DNA of 33,376 nt from a bacterium (GCA_024226255.1 JAAELU010000479.1:1-33376); one strand, 5' to 3'; counted from the first letter of the stretch, positions 23,157 to 31,363 are shown. Translations and numbers: made by a program. Notes: generated from the sequence alone by a model not told the origin.

Positions 23157-23162
23157 TATTAT
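23157..23162 (+). promoter_or_regulatory. Candidate -10 box (TATTAT) for the RTX protein gene
   Basis: TATTAT would give a leader of about 30 nt containing the purine-rich GGGGAAGG ribosome binding site (23183-23190). No clear -35 is seen. Confidence 0.4.
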
Positions 23163-23199
23163 CAACCGACAACCGGACTACAGGGGAAGGGCCAAGGGG

Positions 23200-24819
23200 A
23201 TGTTCGATTCGTCGCGCTGGCGCGTCTTGATAACACTTGTCGTTGCTGCGAGCGCGCTCGCAGTGGTGAGCGCTCCCATCAATCACGCGTCCGCTGCGAC
23301 CGAGTGTTTCACGATCAGCGTTGACAATGCGGAGCGGATGGATGTACCCGCCATCGACGAGGCATCGGGGTTGGTGCTGTCGCGTCAGATGCCTGGAGTC
23401 ATGTGGACTCACAACGACGACGATCCCGGGGCCGGATCGTCACAGAACAACCGGATCTACGCGGTAGACGAATCCGGTGACCTCCTGGCCACCGTTCAAT
23501 TCACCATGTCACCCAGCAACGATACGGTGCCGGGATCGAAGTTCGTAGAGCTAGAAGACATCTCGTACGGGGCCGGGCCCAATGGGGACCCCAACTACCT
23601 GTACCTGGCTGACACCGGCGACAACAACCCGACGCGGTCTTATGCCAGCATCTACAGGTTCCCAGAGCCTGTCTTCTCGCCGGATGCTCAGAATCCCATC
23701 ACGATCAACGTCAACGAGAGCCAACTCGACGGGACACGGTTCCAGTACCAGAGCTATATCAACCCCGCCCAGATCAAGGCTCGCAACGTCGAGGGTGTGT
23801 TCGTGGATCCGGCGAAGGGCCACCTCTTCCTTTTTGAGAAGGGACTGCATGCCATTGACTCCAACGGTGATCTTGCGGATGCCTCGGCGCTGCCCAGGGA
23901 GTATGCATTTGTGTACCGGATCACGTCCAGCGAGCTCTTTCCCACCGACCCAACAACGATGCGCCTGGCAACTGTCGAGTCCTACGTCAAGGGTGAGTTC
24001 GCCGAGTCCACTTTCGGGATAACGGCCGCCGACATTTCCGCGGACGGCACGATCATCGCTATCAAGAACAGTGAGGAGACGTTCTACTGGGTGCGGGATC
24101 CGAATGAGTCTGTACTCACGACGTTCAACAATGACCACACTGCACCGTGTTTGGCCCCAACCGGAATGAAGGGCGAAGGGTTGGCTATTGGGCCAACCAG
24201 CGACCGGTTCGTGCTCATCCGGGAAGGGTTGCTCAGCCCCATCTGGCAGGCCGTGTTCACAGATCAGGTCTACGAGTGTTTTGGGCGGGCGGCAACGATC
24301 CTCGGTACTGCGGGCGACGATGTGATCAGCGGTACCGCGGGCCATGATGTCATCGTGACCTTTGGCGGCAACGATGAGGTTCGCTCCAACGGTGGCAAGG
24401 ACCGTATCTGCCTCGGACCCGGCGACGACTTTGCGGATGCCGGAAGAGGAGTCGACAGGGTTGATGGCGGCTGGGGCGACGACGAGATCCTCGGGAACGA
24501 TGGCAACGACCGACTCTGGGGCGGTGACGGCAAGGATGCCGTCTCGGGCAATGCCGACGACGACTCCATCTATGGGGACAACGGCGCCGACACATTGGCC
24601 GGTGGCTCCGGAGCCGACGATGTTCGCGGCATGGCCGGAGCCGACTCCGTTGTCGGCAAGGGCGGGGCCGACAACTTGAGCGGCGGCAAGGGAACTGACT
24701 CCGTCAACGGCGGCGCTGGCAACGACAGCCTTGCGGGTGGCGGCGGCATCGATGCTTGCGACGGTGGGGACGGTACGGACACCGCCACGAGCTGTGAAGA
24801 CATCACCCGGGTTCCCTGA
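23200..24819 (+). CDS. Secreted protein: propeller-like domain plus RTX-type calcium-binding repeats
   Basis: This 539-aa protein has a Sec signal peptide: RWR, a hydrophobic segment and cleavage near ASAATE (about 33). Residues about 40-365 are the domain shared with the lipoprotein at 3483-4523: ASGLVLS, WTHNDDDPG, VELEDISYG, LADTGDN, YRFPEPVF, ISADGTIIAI and APCLAPTG, in the same order. From about 370 to the end lie roughly fifteen glycine/aspartate nonapeptides of the GGxGxDxLx type (WGDDEILGNDGNDRLWGG and similar), the hemolysin-type calcium-binding roll found in proteins exported by type I or other routes. The repeats have drifted (GADS, GKDA), so calcium binding may be partial. The ATG at 23200 follows GGGGAAGG. 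The role is unknown; probably extracellular or surface-bound. Confidence 0.88.
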   Translation: MFDSSRWRVLITLVVAASALAVVSAPINHASAATECFTISVDNAERMDVPAIDEASGLVLSRQMPGVMWTHNDDDPGAGSSQNNRIYAVDESGDLLATVQFTMSPSNDTVPGSKFVELEDISYGAGPNGDPNYLYLADTGDNNPTRSYASIYRFPEPVFSPDAQNPITINVNESQLDGTRFQYQSYINPAQIKARNVEGVFVDPAKGHLFLFEKGLHAIDSNGDLADASALPREYAFVYRITSSELFPTDPTTMRLATVESYVKGEFAESTFGITAADISADGTIIAIKNSEETFYWVRDPNESVLTTFNNDHTAPCLAPTGMKGEGLAIGPTSDRFVLIREGLLSPIWQAVFTDQVYECFGRAATILGTAGDDVISGTAGHDVIVTFGGNDEVRSNGGKDRICLGPGDDFADAGRGVDRVDGGWGDDEILGNDGNDRLWGGDGKDAVSGNADDDSIYGDNGADTLAGGSGADDVRGMAGADSVVGKGGADNLSGGKGTDSVNGGAGNDSLAGGGGIDACDGGDGTDTATSCEDITRVP

Positions 24820-24856
24820 TCTGCGCCGAAGATTCGGGCGAACCGATCTAGCGCAA

Positions 24857-24862
24857 TACACT
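24857..24862 (+). promoter_or_regulatory. Candidate -10 box (TACACT) of the ccm operon
   Basis: TACACT ends 7 nt before the GTG of ccmA (24870); no Shine-Dalgarno is present. The whole ccm operon would then begin with a leaderless gene. The -35 region has no recognisable hexamer. Confidence 0.5.
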
Positions 24863-24869
24863 TGACCTG

Positions 24870-25514
24870 GTGGCTACAGCCGCCCCTCTGATTCAGCTAG
24901 CAAGAGTTGCTGCGCGCGCCGGCGCGGCAACCATTTTGCGCGACGTCGATCTCGAAGTCGACGCCGGCGAGGCTGTGGCCCTATACGGTGCCAACGGAGC
25001 CGGCAAGACCACGATCCTGCGAATTCTGGCGACTCTCTTGGCCCCTTCTGCCGGCAGCGCCGCGGTCCTTGGCGTCGACCTCGCCGGGGCCGACCACTTT
25101 GACATTCGGCGGCGGATCGGGCTGATCGGCCACGTCCCGGCGCTCTATCCGGAACTGTCGATGCGAGCCAATCTCGAGTATGTGGCCGACATCGGTGGCT
25201 ACTCGCATGAGGCGGTTGAATCGGCCCTCGCCATTGTGGGGCTCGCGGCCGCAGGTGATCGACTCGTCGAGGAAGCGTCACACGGCATGGCGCGCCGATG
25301 CGAGATTGCCCGCGAGATGATCCGACAACCGCAAGTATTGCTGCTCGATGAGCCCCATTCGGCCCTCGACGAATCGGCCGTTGCTCTCGTGTCACATCTT
25401 GTCGAGACGGTGACCGGTCGTGGCGGATGTGCAGTCGTGGCATCGCACGATCGACACCAGGTCGACAAGCTGACCGGACGCCAGGTGCTCCTCGAGGGAG
25501 GAAGCCTGTCATGA
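24870..25514 (+). CDS. ccmA: Cytochrome c maturation ABC ATPase CcmA
   Basis: This is the ATPase of the CcmAB complex that, with CcmC/D, releases holo-CcmE for haem delivery. It has 214 aa. Walker A is GANGAGKTT (40-48) and Walker B VLLLDEPHSALD (about 160-171), with a normal Q-loop region. The ABC signature is unusual: SHGMARRCEIAR stands where LSAGQQRRVALAR is typical, so the canonical LSGGQ serine-glycine pair is only partly kept. The GTG start fits leaderless spacing. The stop overlaps the ccmB ATG by 4 bp. Identification rests on fold motifs plus its place as first gene of a complete ccm operon. Confidence 0.9.
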   Translation: MATAAPLIQLARVAARAGAATILRDVDLEVDAGEAVALYGANGAGKTTILRILATLLAPSAGSAAVLGVDLAGADHFDIRRRIGLIGHVPALYPELSMRANLEYVADIGGYSHEAVESALAIVGLAAAGDRLVEEASHGMARRCEIAREMIRQPQVLLLDEPHSALDESAVALVSHLVETVTGRGGCAVVASHDRHQVDKLTGRQVLLEGGSLS

Positions 25515-26185
25515 CCCAGCCCCGGCTGATGGATCAAGCAATCGTTGCCGCCAGGCGAGATCTGGCGCGCGAGCGCCGCCGCGGCGAGGTGCTGTGGGTG
25601 ACGATTCCTTTTGGAGTTGTCGCCATGTTGCTCATTCCGATGGCTGTTGGAGCCGACGCCCCCCGTCTCCGTGAGCTGGGTCCCGGATTGTTCTGGGTGA
25701 TTGTGCTGCTATTCGGGGTATTGGTCACCGTTCGCACAACTGCGGCCGACACACCCCAGCAACGTGACCTGAACCGGCTGATCGGGTTGGATCCGGCGGC
25801 AGGATTCGTAGGACGCTCTCTGGCGAGTTTCGTCCTACTGCTGGCATTTGAGGTCGTGGTCGGATTGGCCACGATTGCGCTCTATGACGTGAGCCTGGCG
25901 GGCTGGTTTTGGCTGCCGCTGATCCTTGTTGTTGCCGGCGCCGGGCTGGCGCTCATCGGATCGCTGGCGGCTTCGATTGCAGGGAATCTCGCCACCGGCC
26001 CCGCCCTTGTACCACTGCTGGTGGCCCCGCTCGCCGTTCCCTTGCTACTTGGCGCGACTCAGGCTCTGGACGGTTTACGCCTCGGAAACAGTATCCTGCC
26101 GTGGCTACTGCTGATGGTCACGGTTGTGCTTGTGCTGCTGATCGTCGGGGTGCTGACGGCGAGACCGCTGCAGGAGACACGATGA
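25511..26185 (+). CDS. ccmB: Cytochrome c maturation permease CcmB
   Basis: CcmB is the membrane subunit of the CcmAB ABC complex. It has 224 aa with six predicted membrane helices after an amphipathic N-terminal segment (AIVAARRDLARERRRGEVL). The pattern of hydrophobic blocks and the loop TTAADTPQQRDLNRLIGLDPA, the usual CcmB loop after TM2, support the call. Its ATG overlaps the ccmA stop (ATGA), and its TGA overlaps the ccmC ATG. Confidence 0.92.
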   Translation: MTQPRLMDQAIVAARRDLARERRRGEVLWVTIPFGVVAMLLIPMAVGADAPRLRELGPGLFWVIVLLFGVLVTVRTTAADTPQQRDLNRLIGLDPAAGFVGRSLASFVLLLAFEVVVGLATIALYDVSLAGWFWLPLILVVAGAGLALIGSLAASIAGNLATGPALVPLLVAPLAVPLLLGATQALDGLRLGNSILPWLLLMVTVVLVLLIVGVLTARPLQETR

Positions 26186-26904
26186 GCCGCACAACTCGGA
26201 GTTGGTTGGGTCGTGCGACCGGCGTTGCTGTGGCTGTTGCCCTGGTGCTGGCCTTCTTGTCTCCGCGAGAGGTCAACCTAGGTCAATCGTCGCGACTGCT
26301 GTTTCTTCACGTCCCCAGCATCATGGTGGCCTACATAGCATTCACCATCACTCTCATTGGGAGCGCCGCCTATCTCATCACCAAGCGAATGAAGTGGGAC
26401 CACCTCGCTTTGGCTTCCGCCGAGATGGGGGCGGTCTTTACGGGCCTGACGATTCTGATCGGCATGGCCTGGGCCAAGCCAACATGGGGTGTCTTCTGGT
26501 CGTGGAGCGCCCGGCTCACCCTCACGGCCATCATGTTCTTCGTGTATCTCGGCTACCTGGCGCTGCGCAGGGCGATTCCCGACCCTGATGTTCGCGCCAG
26601 GCGCGCTGCCACGCTGGGAATGGTCTCGATCGTGCAGATTCCCATTGTGCATTTCTCGGTGATCTGGTGGCGCGACATTCATCAGCCGGCAACCTTGGCG
26701 ACACCGGCGGGTGTCCAGATGGACACCCCGATCCTGATCGCCTTCATCGCGGCTGCCGTCGCTTTCACGCTGCTATCGGCGATGCTGCTGGACCTGCGCT
26801 ATCGCATTGCCCGACTCGATTACGAGGTGGAGACGAGCGACCCCACTGCCGGTCTCGTCGCCGGCGATGCGGTCACAGCCCCAGTTCTGACTGGGGACTC
26901 TTAG
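26182..26904 (+). CDS. ccmC: Haem-handling protein CcmC
   Basis: CcmC loads haem onto CcmE at the outer face of the membrane and belongs to the HemeHandling (WWD) family. It has 240 aa and six predicted helices. The two expected haem-ligand histidines are present: FLHVP (about residue 44) and IVHFSVIWW (about 159). The WWD segment reads WGVFWSWSARLT where WGxWWxWDxRLT is normal, so the Asp of the motif is Ser. The C-terminal tail after TM6 is longer than usual, ending in Val/Thr-rich sequence. It overlaps ccmB by 4 bp and ccmD by 1 bp. Confidence 0.93.
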   Translation: MSRTTRSWLGRATGVAVAVALVLAFLSPREVNLGQSSRLLFLHVPSIMVAYIAFTITLIGSAAYLITKRMKWDHLALASAEMGAVFTGLTILIGMAWAKPTWGVFWSWSARLTLTAIMFFVYLGYLALRRAIPDPDVRARRAATLGMVSIVQIPIVHFSVIWWRDIHQPATLATPAGVQMDTPILIAFIAAAVAFTLLSAMLLDLRYRIARLDYEVETSDPTAGLVAGDAVTAPVLTGDS

Positions 26905-27029
26905 TGGGCGAGTGGACCTGGGTCGTCGTTGGATATGCCGCGATGGTCGGTTCGTTGGCCGCGTATACGTGGTGGTTGCGCGGTCGACTGCACAGGGCGA
27001 AAAGTCAGCTCGCGAAGGCTCGCCGATGA
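26904..27029 (+). CDS. ccmD: Small membrane protein CcmD
   Basis: This 41-aa protein consists of one N-terminal membrane helix (WVVVGYAAMVGSLAAYTWWL) and a basic tail RGRLHRAKSQLAKARR, the standard CcmD layout; in E. coli it helps holo-CcmE leave CcmABC. The GTG start uses the last base of the ccmC TAG, and its TGA overlaps the ccmE ATG by 4 bp. Position between ccmC and ccmE makes the call firm despite weak sequence conservation. Confidence 0.85.
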   Translation: MGEWTWVVVGYAAMVGSLAAYTWWLRGRLHRAKSQLAKARR

Positions 27030-27439
27030 AGCGATACTGGCGATTTCTGATTCCTGCCGGCGCCATCGTGGTGGTGCTGATCTTCCTGCTGGTAACGCTG
27101 TCGGGCAACCTGGTCTACTTCAAGACTCCCACTGAGATCACGGAGCAAGGTTTCGATCCTGACTCGCGCGTGCGGCTGGGCGGTCAAGTGGAGGCCGGCA
27201 CGGTTACCGACACCACCGGAGGCGTTTCGTTCTCCGTTACGGACGGCCGCATTGCAGTTGACGTAGTTCACTCCGGGGCTCCCCAGGACCTCTTTCGGGA
27301 GGGAATCGGGGTGGTCCTCGAGGGTAACTGGGACGGCTCCGTCTTCCATTCCGACACCATGCTGATCAAACACGATGAGCAGTACCGGACCGAAGAGAGT
27401 GAATACACACCGCCATCCGACGGGGCATCCGATTCGTGA
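27026..27439 (+). CDS. ccmE: Periplasmic-side haem chaperone CcmE
   Basis: CcmE binds haem covalently and carries it to CcmF. It has 137 aa: an N-terminal signal anchor (about 8-27) and an OB-fold beta barrel with RLGGQVEAGTV and GVVLEG. The haem site is IKHDEQY, giving His116 as the covalent ligand and Tyr120, matching the H-x-x-x-Y motif. It is thus the histidine type, not the cysteine variant known from some archaea and Desulfovibrio. An acidic Ser/Pro tail follows. It overlaps both neighbours by 4 bp. Confidence 0.94.
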   Translation: MKRYWRFLIPAGAIVVVLIFLLVTLSGNLVYFKTPTEITEQGFDPDSRVRLGGQVEAGTVTDTTGGVSFSVTDGRIAVDVVHSGAPQDLFREGIGVVLEGNWDGSVFHSDTMLIKHDEQYRTEESEYTPPSDGASDS

Positions 27440-29463
27440 TCGCTGCCGCCGGTCTCCTGATGATCCTTATCTCGTTGGGGGCGGCGGCAACACTTGCCGT
27501 TCGTGGGATCAACGGTGCCCGAACCGGTGAGGTAGATGCCACTCGGTTGATGCAACCGGCGTTGATACTGCTGGCAGCGGCAGTCGCCGCCTTCTTCCTA
27601 CTCGAGTTGGCGATCGTGGCCCACGACTACTCGATCAAGTATGTCGCCAACACGACTTCGAACGCGACCCCATTCATCTTCCTACTCGCCAGCGGATGGG
27701 CGGCCCTCGAGGGGTCGATCGTTCTGTGGGGCCTGCTTCTGGCGGTCTTCACGTGGTTGGTTGTGCGCCGGGTCAAGGCCGGCGATCGAATGGGTGCCGG
27801 GGCTGCCGGGATCATGGGCGTTGTCGCGGTCTTCTGGTTCGGACTCATGGCGACGTTCGCCAACCCCTTCGAGGTGTGTACCCGGGCGGCCCAGGTGGGC
27901 TGCGCCTCGTCGAGTTGGTTTCCATTTGCCGAGGCGTTGGCGCCCCTTGACGGCCGCGGCCCCAACCCGCTGTTGCAAAACCACATCTTGATGGCGGTAC
28001 ACCCGCCGCTGCTCTATGTCGGCTACGTCGGTTTCACCGTTCCGTTCGCCTATGCCATGTCAGCTCTCTGGCTGAGGCAAACCGGAAGCCGGTGGCTCGA
28101 TGTCACGCATCGCTGGACTCTGATCTCGTGGACATTCCTGACAACCGGGATCCTTCTCGGCGCCTGGTGGTCCTATGAGGTTCTCGGGTGGGGCGGCTAC
28201 TGGGCCTGGGATCCGGTTGAGAACGCCGCGTTCCTGCCATGGCTCGTGGCCACCGCATTCATTCACTCGGCAGTCGTCCAGCGCAAACGCGGCATGCTGC
28301 AGGCGTGGAACATCGTTCTGGTGATCTCGACCTTTGCGCTCACAATTCTCGGCACGTTCCTCACTCGCTCGGGTGTCATCTTCTCGGTTCACAGCTTCAC
28401 GCAGTCGGCGGTTGGGCCGGTTCTTCTCGTTTTCCTGGGCCTGGTGGTTGTCGGAGGGTTCGGGCTGTTTGCTGTCCGGGCCGATGTCGTTGGTTCGGCG
28501 CCTCGATTGGACTCGCTTGCCAGCCGCGAGGGCGTGTTCTTGGCGAACAATCTGCTTCTCACGTTGTTCGCATTCACCGTTCTCCTGGGCACGATGCTGC
28601 CCCTGCTGGTGGAGGGTTTCACCGGAAATCAGGTGACGGTCGGGCGGCCGTTCTTCGACAAGGCCGCAATCCCATTGTCCTTCGCTTTGCTCCTGGCGAT
28701 GGGGATCGGTCCGGTCACGCCCTACCGATCGGCGCGCGGTGATCTCATGTGGGAGCGGCTCCGCTCTGGGATCGTCGCCGGGCTGGCGGCTGGAGTGGCT
28801 GCAATTGCCTTTGACGTTCGCTCGATTCCGGTTGTGATCGTGGTGGTGCTCGCCGGCTTCGTTATCTCCACCATTCTTCGCCACTACTTCATGCGTGTTG
28901 CCGCAGTGAATCGGCCGGGCGACAACTGGATCAAGTCTGCGGGCCGGGTTCTAGCCAAAGAGCCCGGTTACTGGGGCGGGCAGATCTCTCATCTAGGTCT
29001 GGCGCTGGTGGCAGTTGCGATTGCGACGTCGTCGGCGCTCGCCGTACGCCAGAGCGTCGAGCTCGAGGTGGGTGGCAGCGCCGTCGTCGACGACTACTGC
29101 GTGACCTACCAGGGGCCGTTCTCGCGTGCCGAGCCGAATCGAATCGTCGAGGGGGCTGAGGTCCTGCTCTTGCGCTCCGATTGCGCCACCACCATTCGCA
29201 GTATGGAACCGCGGGTGCATCGGTATCCCAACTCCACCCAGGCCGTGGCAACTCCCGACGTCCGCACGGGGCTCGTCGACGACGTGTATCTCTCGCTGTC
29301 GGGCCTCACCGAGCGGGGAACCTTGATCCTGGAAGTCTTCGTCTTTCCCTTGATGTGGGTCTTGTGGTTCGGAGGGCTGGTGACGGCGGCCGGCGGCGTA
29401 TTCGCCTTACGGGCACGGCGCCGCTCTTCGCAGCGCGCCGATGACGTGGTGACGGCCGCATGA
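27436..29463 (+). CDS. ccmF: Cytochrome c haem lyase subunit CcmF
   Basis: CcmF attaches haem to apocytochrome c together with CcmH. It has 675 aa, the normal length, with about 15 membrane helices. The WWD motif is intact: WGGYWAWDPVENAAFLPWL (near residue 252). Expected histidines include AHDYSIKYV (about 62), VHPPLLYVGYVG (about 187) and AFIHSAV (near 276). The soluble C-terminal loop before the last helix contains VEGAEVLLLR. It starts at GTG overlapping the ccmE stop (GTGA). The ATG of ccmH overlaps its end. Confidence 0.96.
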   Translation: MIAAAGLLMILISLGAAATLAVRGINGARTGEVDATRLMQPALILLAAAVAAFFLLELAIVAHDYSIKYVANTTSNATPFIFLLASGWAALEGSIVLWGLLLAVFTWLVVRRVKAGDRMGAGAAGIMGVVAVFWFGLMATFANPFEVCTRAAQVGCASSSWFPFAEALAPLDGRGPNPLLQNHILMAVHPPLLYVGYVGFTVPFAYAMSALWLRQTGSRWLDVTHRWTLISWTFLTTGILLGAWWSYEVLGWGGYWAWDPVENAAFLPWLVATAFIHSAVVQRKRGMLQAWNIVLVISTFALTILGTFLTRSGVIFSVHSFTQSAVGPVLLVFLGLVVVGGFGLFAVRADVVGSAPRLDSLASREGVFLANNLLLTLFAFTVLLGTMLPLLVEGFTGNQVTVGRPFFDKAAIPLSFALLLAMGIGPVTPYRSARGDLMWERLRSGIVAGLAAGVAAIAFDVRSIPVVIVVVLAGFVISTILRHYFMRVAAVNRPGDNWIKSAGRVLAKEPGYWGGQISHLGLALVAVAIATSSALAVRQSVELEVGGSAVVDDYCVTYQGPFSRAEPNRIVEGAEVLLLRSDCATTIRSMEPRVHRYPNSTQAVATPDVRTGLVDDVYLSLSGLTERGTLILEVFVFPLMWVLWFGGLVTAAGGVFALRARRRSSQRADDVVTAA

Positions 29464-30620
29464 GCCAACGCCTTCGCAATTCGCTCTACCTCGGACTCAT
29501 CATCGGCCTTCTCGTAGCGGTTGTGATCGGATTGATTCCACGCGACACGACGTCCGAAACCGCGGCGGAGCGCAGCCACCGGATTGCCAGCGAGCTGCGT
29601 TGTCCGTTTTGTCACGGCGAGTCCATCGCCGACGCCCAGTCCGCAATCGCGGCCGATGCCCGCGATCTGATCGACGAACAGATCGCCACCGGCATGACGG
29701 ACACCGAGATATTCGACTACTTCGTAGCGCGATACACCGAACGGGTCTTGCTGTCGCCTCCGCTCTTGGGCTGGGGGACTCTGCTGTGGGCGCTGCCGCT
29801 GCTGCTGCTGGTCGGAGGAGTCGCCGCGCTTCGGCGTCGGAAGCGCCGTGCCGTGCCGGCACCGATTGTTGTTTCCAGTGACGCTCTCGACGACGCCAAG
29901 CGGGTTGTCGCCGCAGATCTCGCCGACATTGAGGTCCAGCAGGCCACGGGCGAACTGGACGAGGATGAGGCAAGCCGGCTGCGCGAGTCGTATATCAGCG
30001 AGCAGCAAGCGTTGGCTGCGACAGAGGTTGCAGCCCCGCAGCCAGAGCCGCCCAGCCGGAAGCGAAGGCTCGTCGGCACCGCAATACTCGTCGTCGGCGC
30101 GCTGGCGCTGACTGTCGGCGTTGTGGTGACAGTGCAGGATCGCACTCCGGGTGACCTGATCACCGGGGGGGTTGCCGATCCATCCAATGCCCCGCGCGAT
30201 CTGACCAAGGTGACCGACGAGGAACTCGAGGAAGTCGTAGCCGCCAATCCCGATGTCATTGGGATGCGGATGGCGCTCGCCGGTCGCTACTTCGATGGTG
30301 GCGAGTTCTCCGACGCGCTGCGCCACTACATGGAGGTGCTGGCCCGAGAGCAGCATCCAGAGGCCCTCGCCAACGTCGGCTGGATGACTTACCTGTCCGA
30401 CGAGATTGACACCGGCTTGAAGTTCGTCGAACGCTCGTTGGAGGTGACTCCAGATCTGCCGCAGGCTTACTGGTATCTGGCGAACATCCGCTACTGGGGG
30501 ATGAACGACCCGGCCGGTGCCGTCGCTCCACTCGAGACCCTGCTCGAATTCGAAGCCATACCCGACGAGGTCCGGGCACTTGCCACCGATCTTCTCACGC
30601 AAGTGCGAGCCGCCTTATGA
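29460..30620 (+). CDS. ccmH: CcmH-CcmI fusion, apocytochrome thiol reductase and chaperone
   Basis: This 386-aa protein has two parts. The N-terminal CcmH (CycL) domain has TM1 (about 8-26), the redox motif RCPFCHGESIADAQS with Cys48 and Cys51, a helical bundle and TM2 (about 100-118). The C-terminal CcmI (CycH)-like part carries another membrane segment (about 203-223) and TPR-like helices (MALAGRYFDGGEFSDALRHYMEVL, NVGWMTYL, ALEVTPDLPQAYWYLAN-like). The fusion resembles E. coli CcmH, which also joins both functions. It reduces the CXXCH cysteines and presents the apoprotein to CcmF. It overlaps ccmF and ccmG by 4 bp each. Confidence 0.92.
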   Translation: MSQRLRNSLYLGLIIGLLVAVVIGLIPRDTTSETAAERSHRIASELRCPFCHGESIADAQSAIAADARDLIDEQIATGMTDTEIFDYFVARYTERVLLSPPLLGWGTLLWALPLLLLVGGVAALRRRKRRAVPAPIVVSSDALDDAKRVVAADLADIEVQQATGELDEDEASRLRESYISEQQALAATEVAAPQPEPPSRKRRLVGTAILVVGALALTVGVVVTVQDRTPGDLITGGVADPSNAPRDLTKVTDEELEEVVAANPDVIGMRMALAGRYFDGGEFSDALRHYMEVLAREQHPEALANVGWMTYLSDEIDTGLKFVERSLEVTPDLPQAYWYLANIRYWGMNDPAGAVAPLETLLEFEAIPDEVRALATDLLTQVRAAL

Positions 30621-31237
30621 CGGACGAACCAACTGTGACCTCTGCCCACAGGCAGCGGAGTGTCGGAACCTGGGTGGCGGTGGGTGTTGGTGTGGTGGTC
30701 ATCGTGTTCGGGGCGATCTTTGCCAGCCGGTTTGGGCTCGATCCCGATTTGGTCGCCTCTCCTCTGATTGGTGAGCCGGCGCCGGCCGGCGCGATGCCAT
30801 ACATGGAGAGTGCCGGCGAGTTGTCGCTGAACGACCTTGCCGGCGACATCGTTGTCATCAATTTTTGGGCCTCGTGGTGCCCGGGCTGCCGGTTGGAACA
30901 CGAGGCTCTGCTGCTCGCGGCTGACGCCTATCGAGAATCCGCTGTCACCTTTGTCGGGATTCTCCATCAAGACCGGGTTGGACCCGGGATAGAGTTTCTG
31001 GACGAATTCGGCCGTGGCGACGCGTACCGGTACGTGAGTGATGAAGGCTCTCGGGCCGGCATCGACTTTGGCGTCCTCGGCCTGCCAACCACCTTCTTCC
31101 TCAATCGCAGCGGGACCATCGTCGGCCAAGTCAACGGCCCGGTAAACCTCGACATTCTGGCGGGAGCCATCAACACCATCCTCGTTGGGGGCGACATCGA
31201 TCCGCTGACAGAAACCGGCGAACTGGAGAATCGGTGA
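30617..31237 (+). CDS. ccmG: Membrane-anchored thioredoxin-like protein CcmG (DsbE/ResA type)
   Basis: This 206-aa protein acts outside the membrane to reduce apocytochrome or CcmH disulfides. One N-terminal anchor (about 17-38) is followed by a TlpA-like thioredoxin fold: INFWASWCPGC with Cys88 and Cys91, and the cis-proline in GLPTTFFLN. The C-terminus is slightly longer than in E. coli CcmG and acidic. The ATG overlaps the ccmH stop. It closes the operon; the heptad and hairpin region begins about 12 bp later and may terminate transcription. Confidence 0.93.
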   Translation: MTDEPTVTSAHRQRSVGTWVAVGVGVVVIVFGAIFASRFGLDPDLVASPLIGEPAPAGAMPYMESAGELSLNDLAGDIVVINFWASWCPGCRLEHEALLLAADAYRESAVTFVGILHQDRVGPGIEFLDEFGRGDAYRYVSDEGSRAGIDFGVLGLPTTFFLNRSGTIVGQVNGPVNLDILAGAINTILVGGDIDPLTETGELENR

Positions 31238-31248
31238 GGAACGAAACC

Positions 31249-31346
31249 AGATGTCAGAAGCCAGAAGTCAGCAACTGGCAACCGGAACCGTGGAGACCTC
31301 AGCGACGTCTCATCTGACCCGTGACTTCTCCTATCTGGCTTCTGAC
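31249..31346. repeat. Inverted heptad arrays (GTCAGAA/GCCAGAA type)
   Basis: The left arm from 31249 reads AGATGTC AGAAGCC AGAAGTC AGCAACT GGCAACC GGAACCG. The right arm from 31313 reads TCTGACC CGTGACT TCTCCTA TCTGGCT TCTGACT. GTCAGAAGCCAG (31253-31264) is the exact reverse complement of CTGGCTTCTGAC (31335-31346). A further GGCTTCTGACTTCT follows at about 31419-31432, after the palindromes. Confidence 0.85.
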
Positions 31347-31363
31347 TTCCCATGGAGCTGCGG

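Noticed and set aside
23551-24861. 436-aa minus-strand open frame opposite the RTX protein
   Set aside because: Composition is the antisense of Gly/Asp repeats (Val/Ala-rich), and the sense gene has a signal peptide and known repeats.
28060-28884. 274-aa minus-strand frame inside ccmF
   Set aside because: Antisense shadow of a conserved membrane protein; Asn/Arg/Glu-rich nonsense composition.
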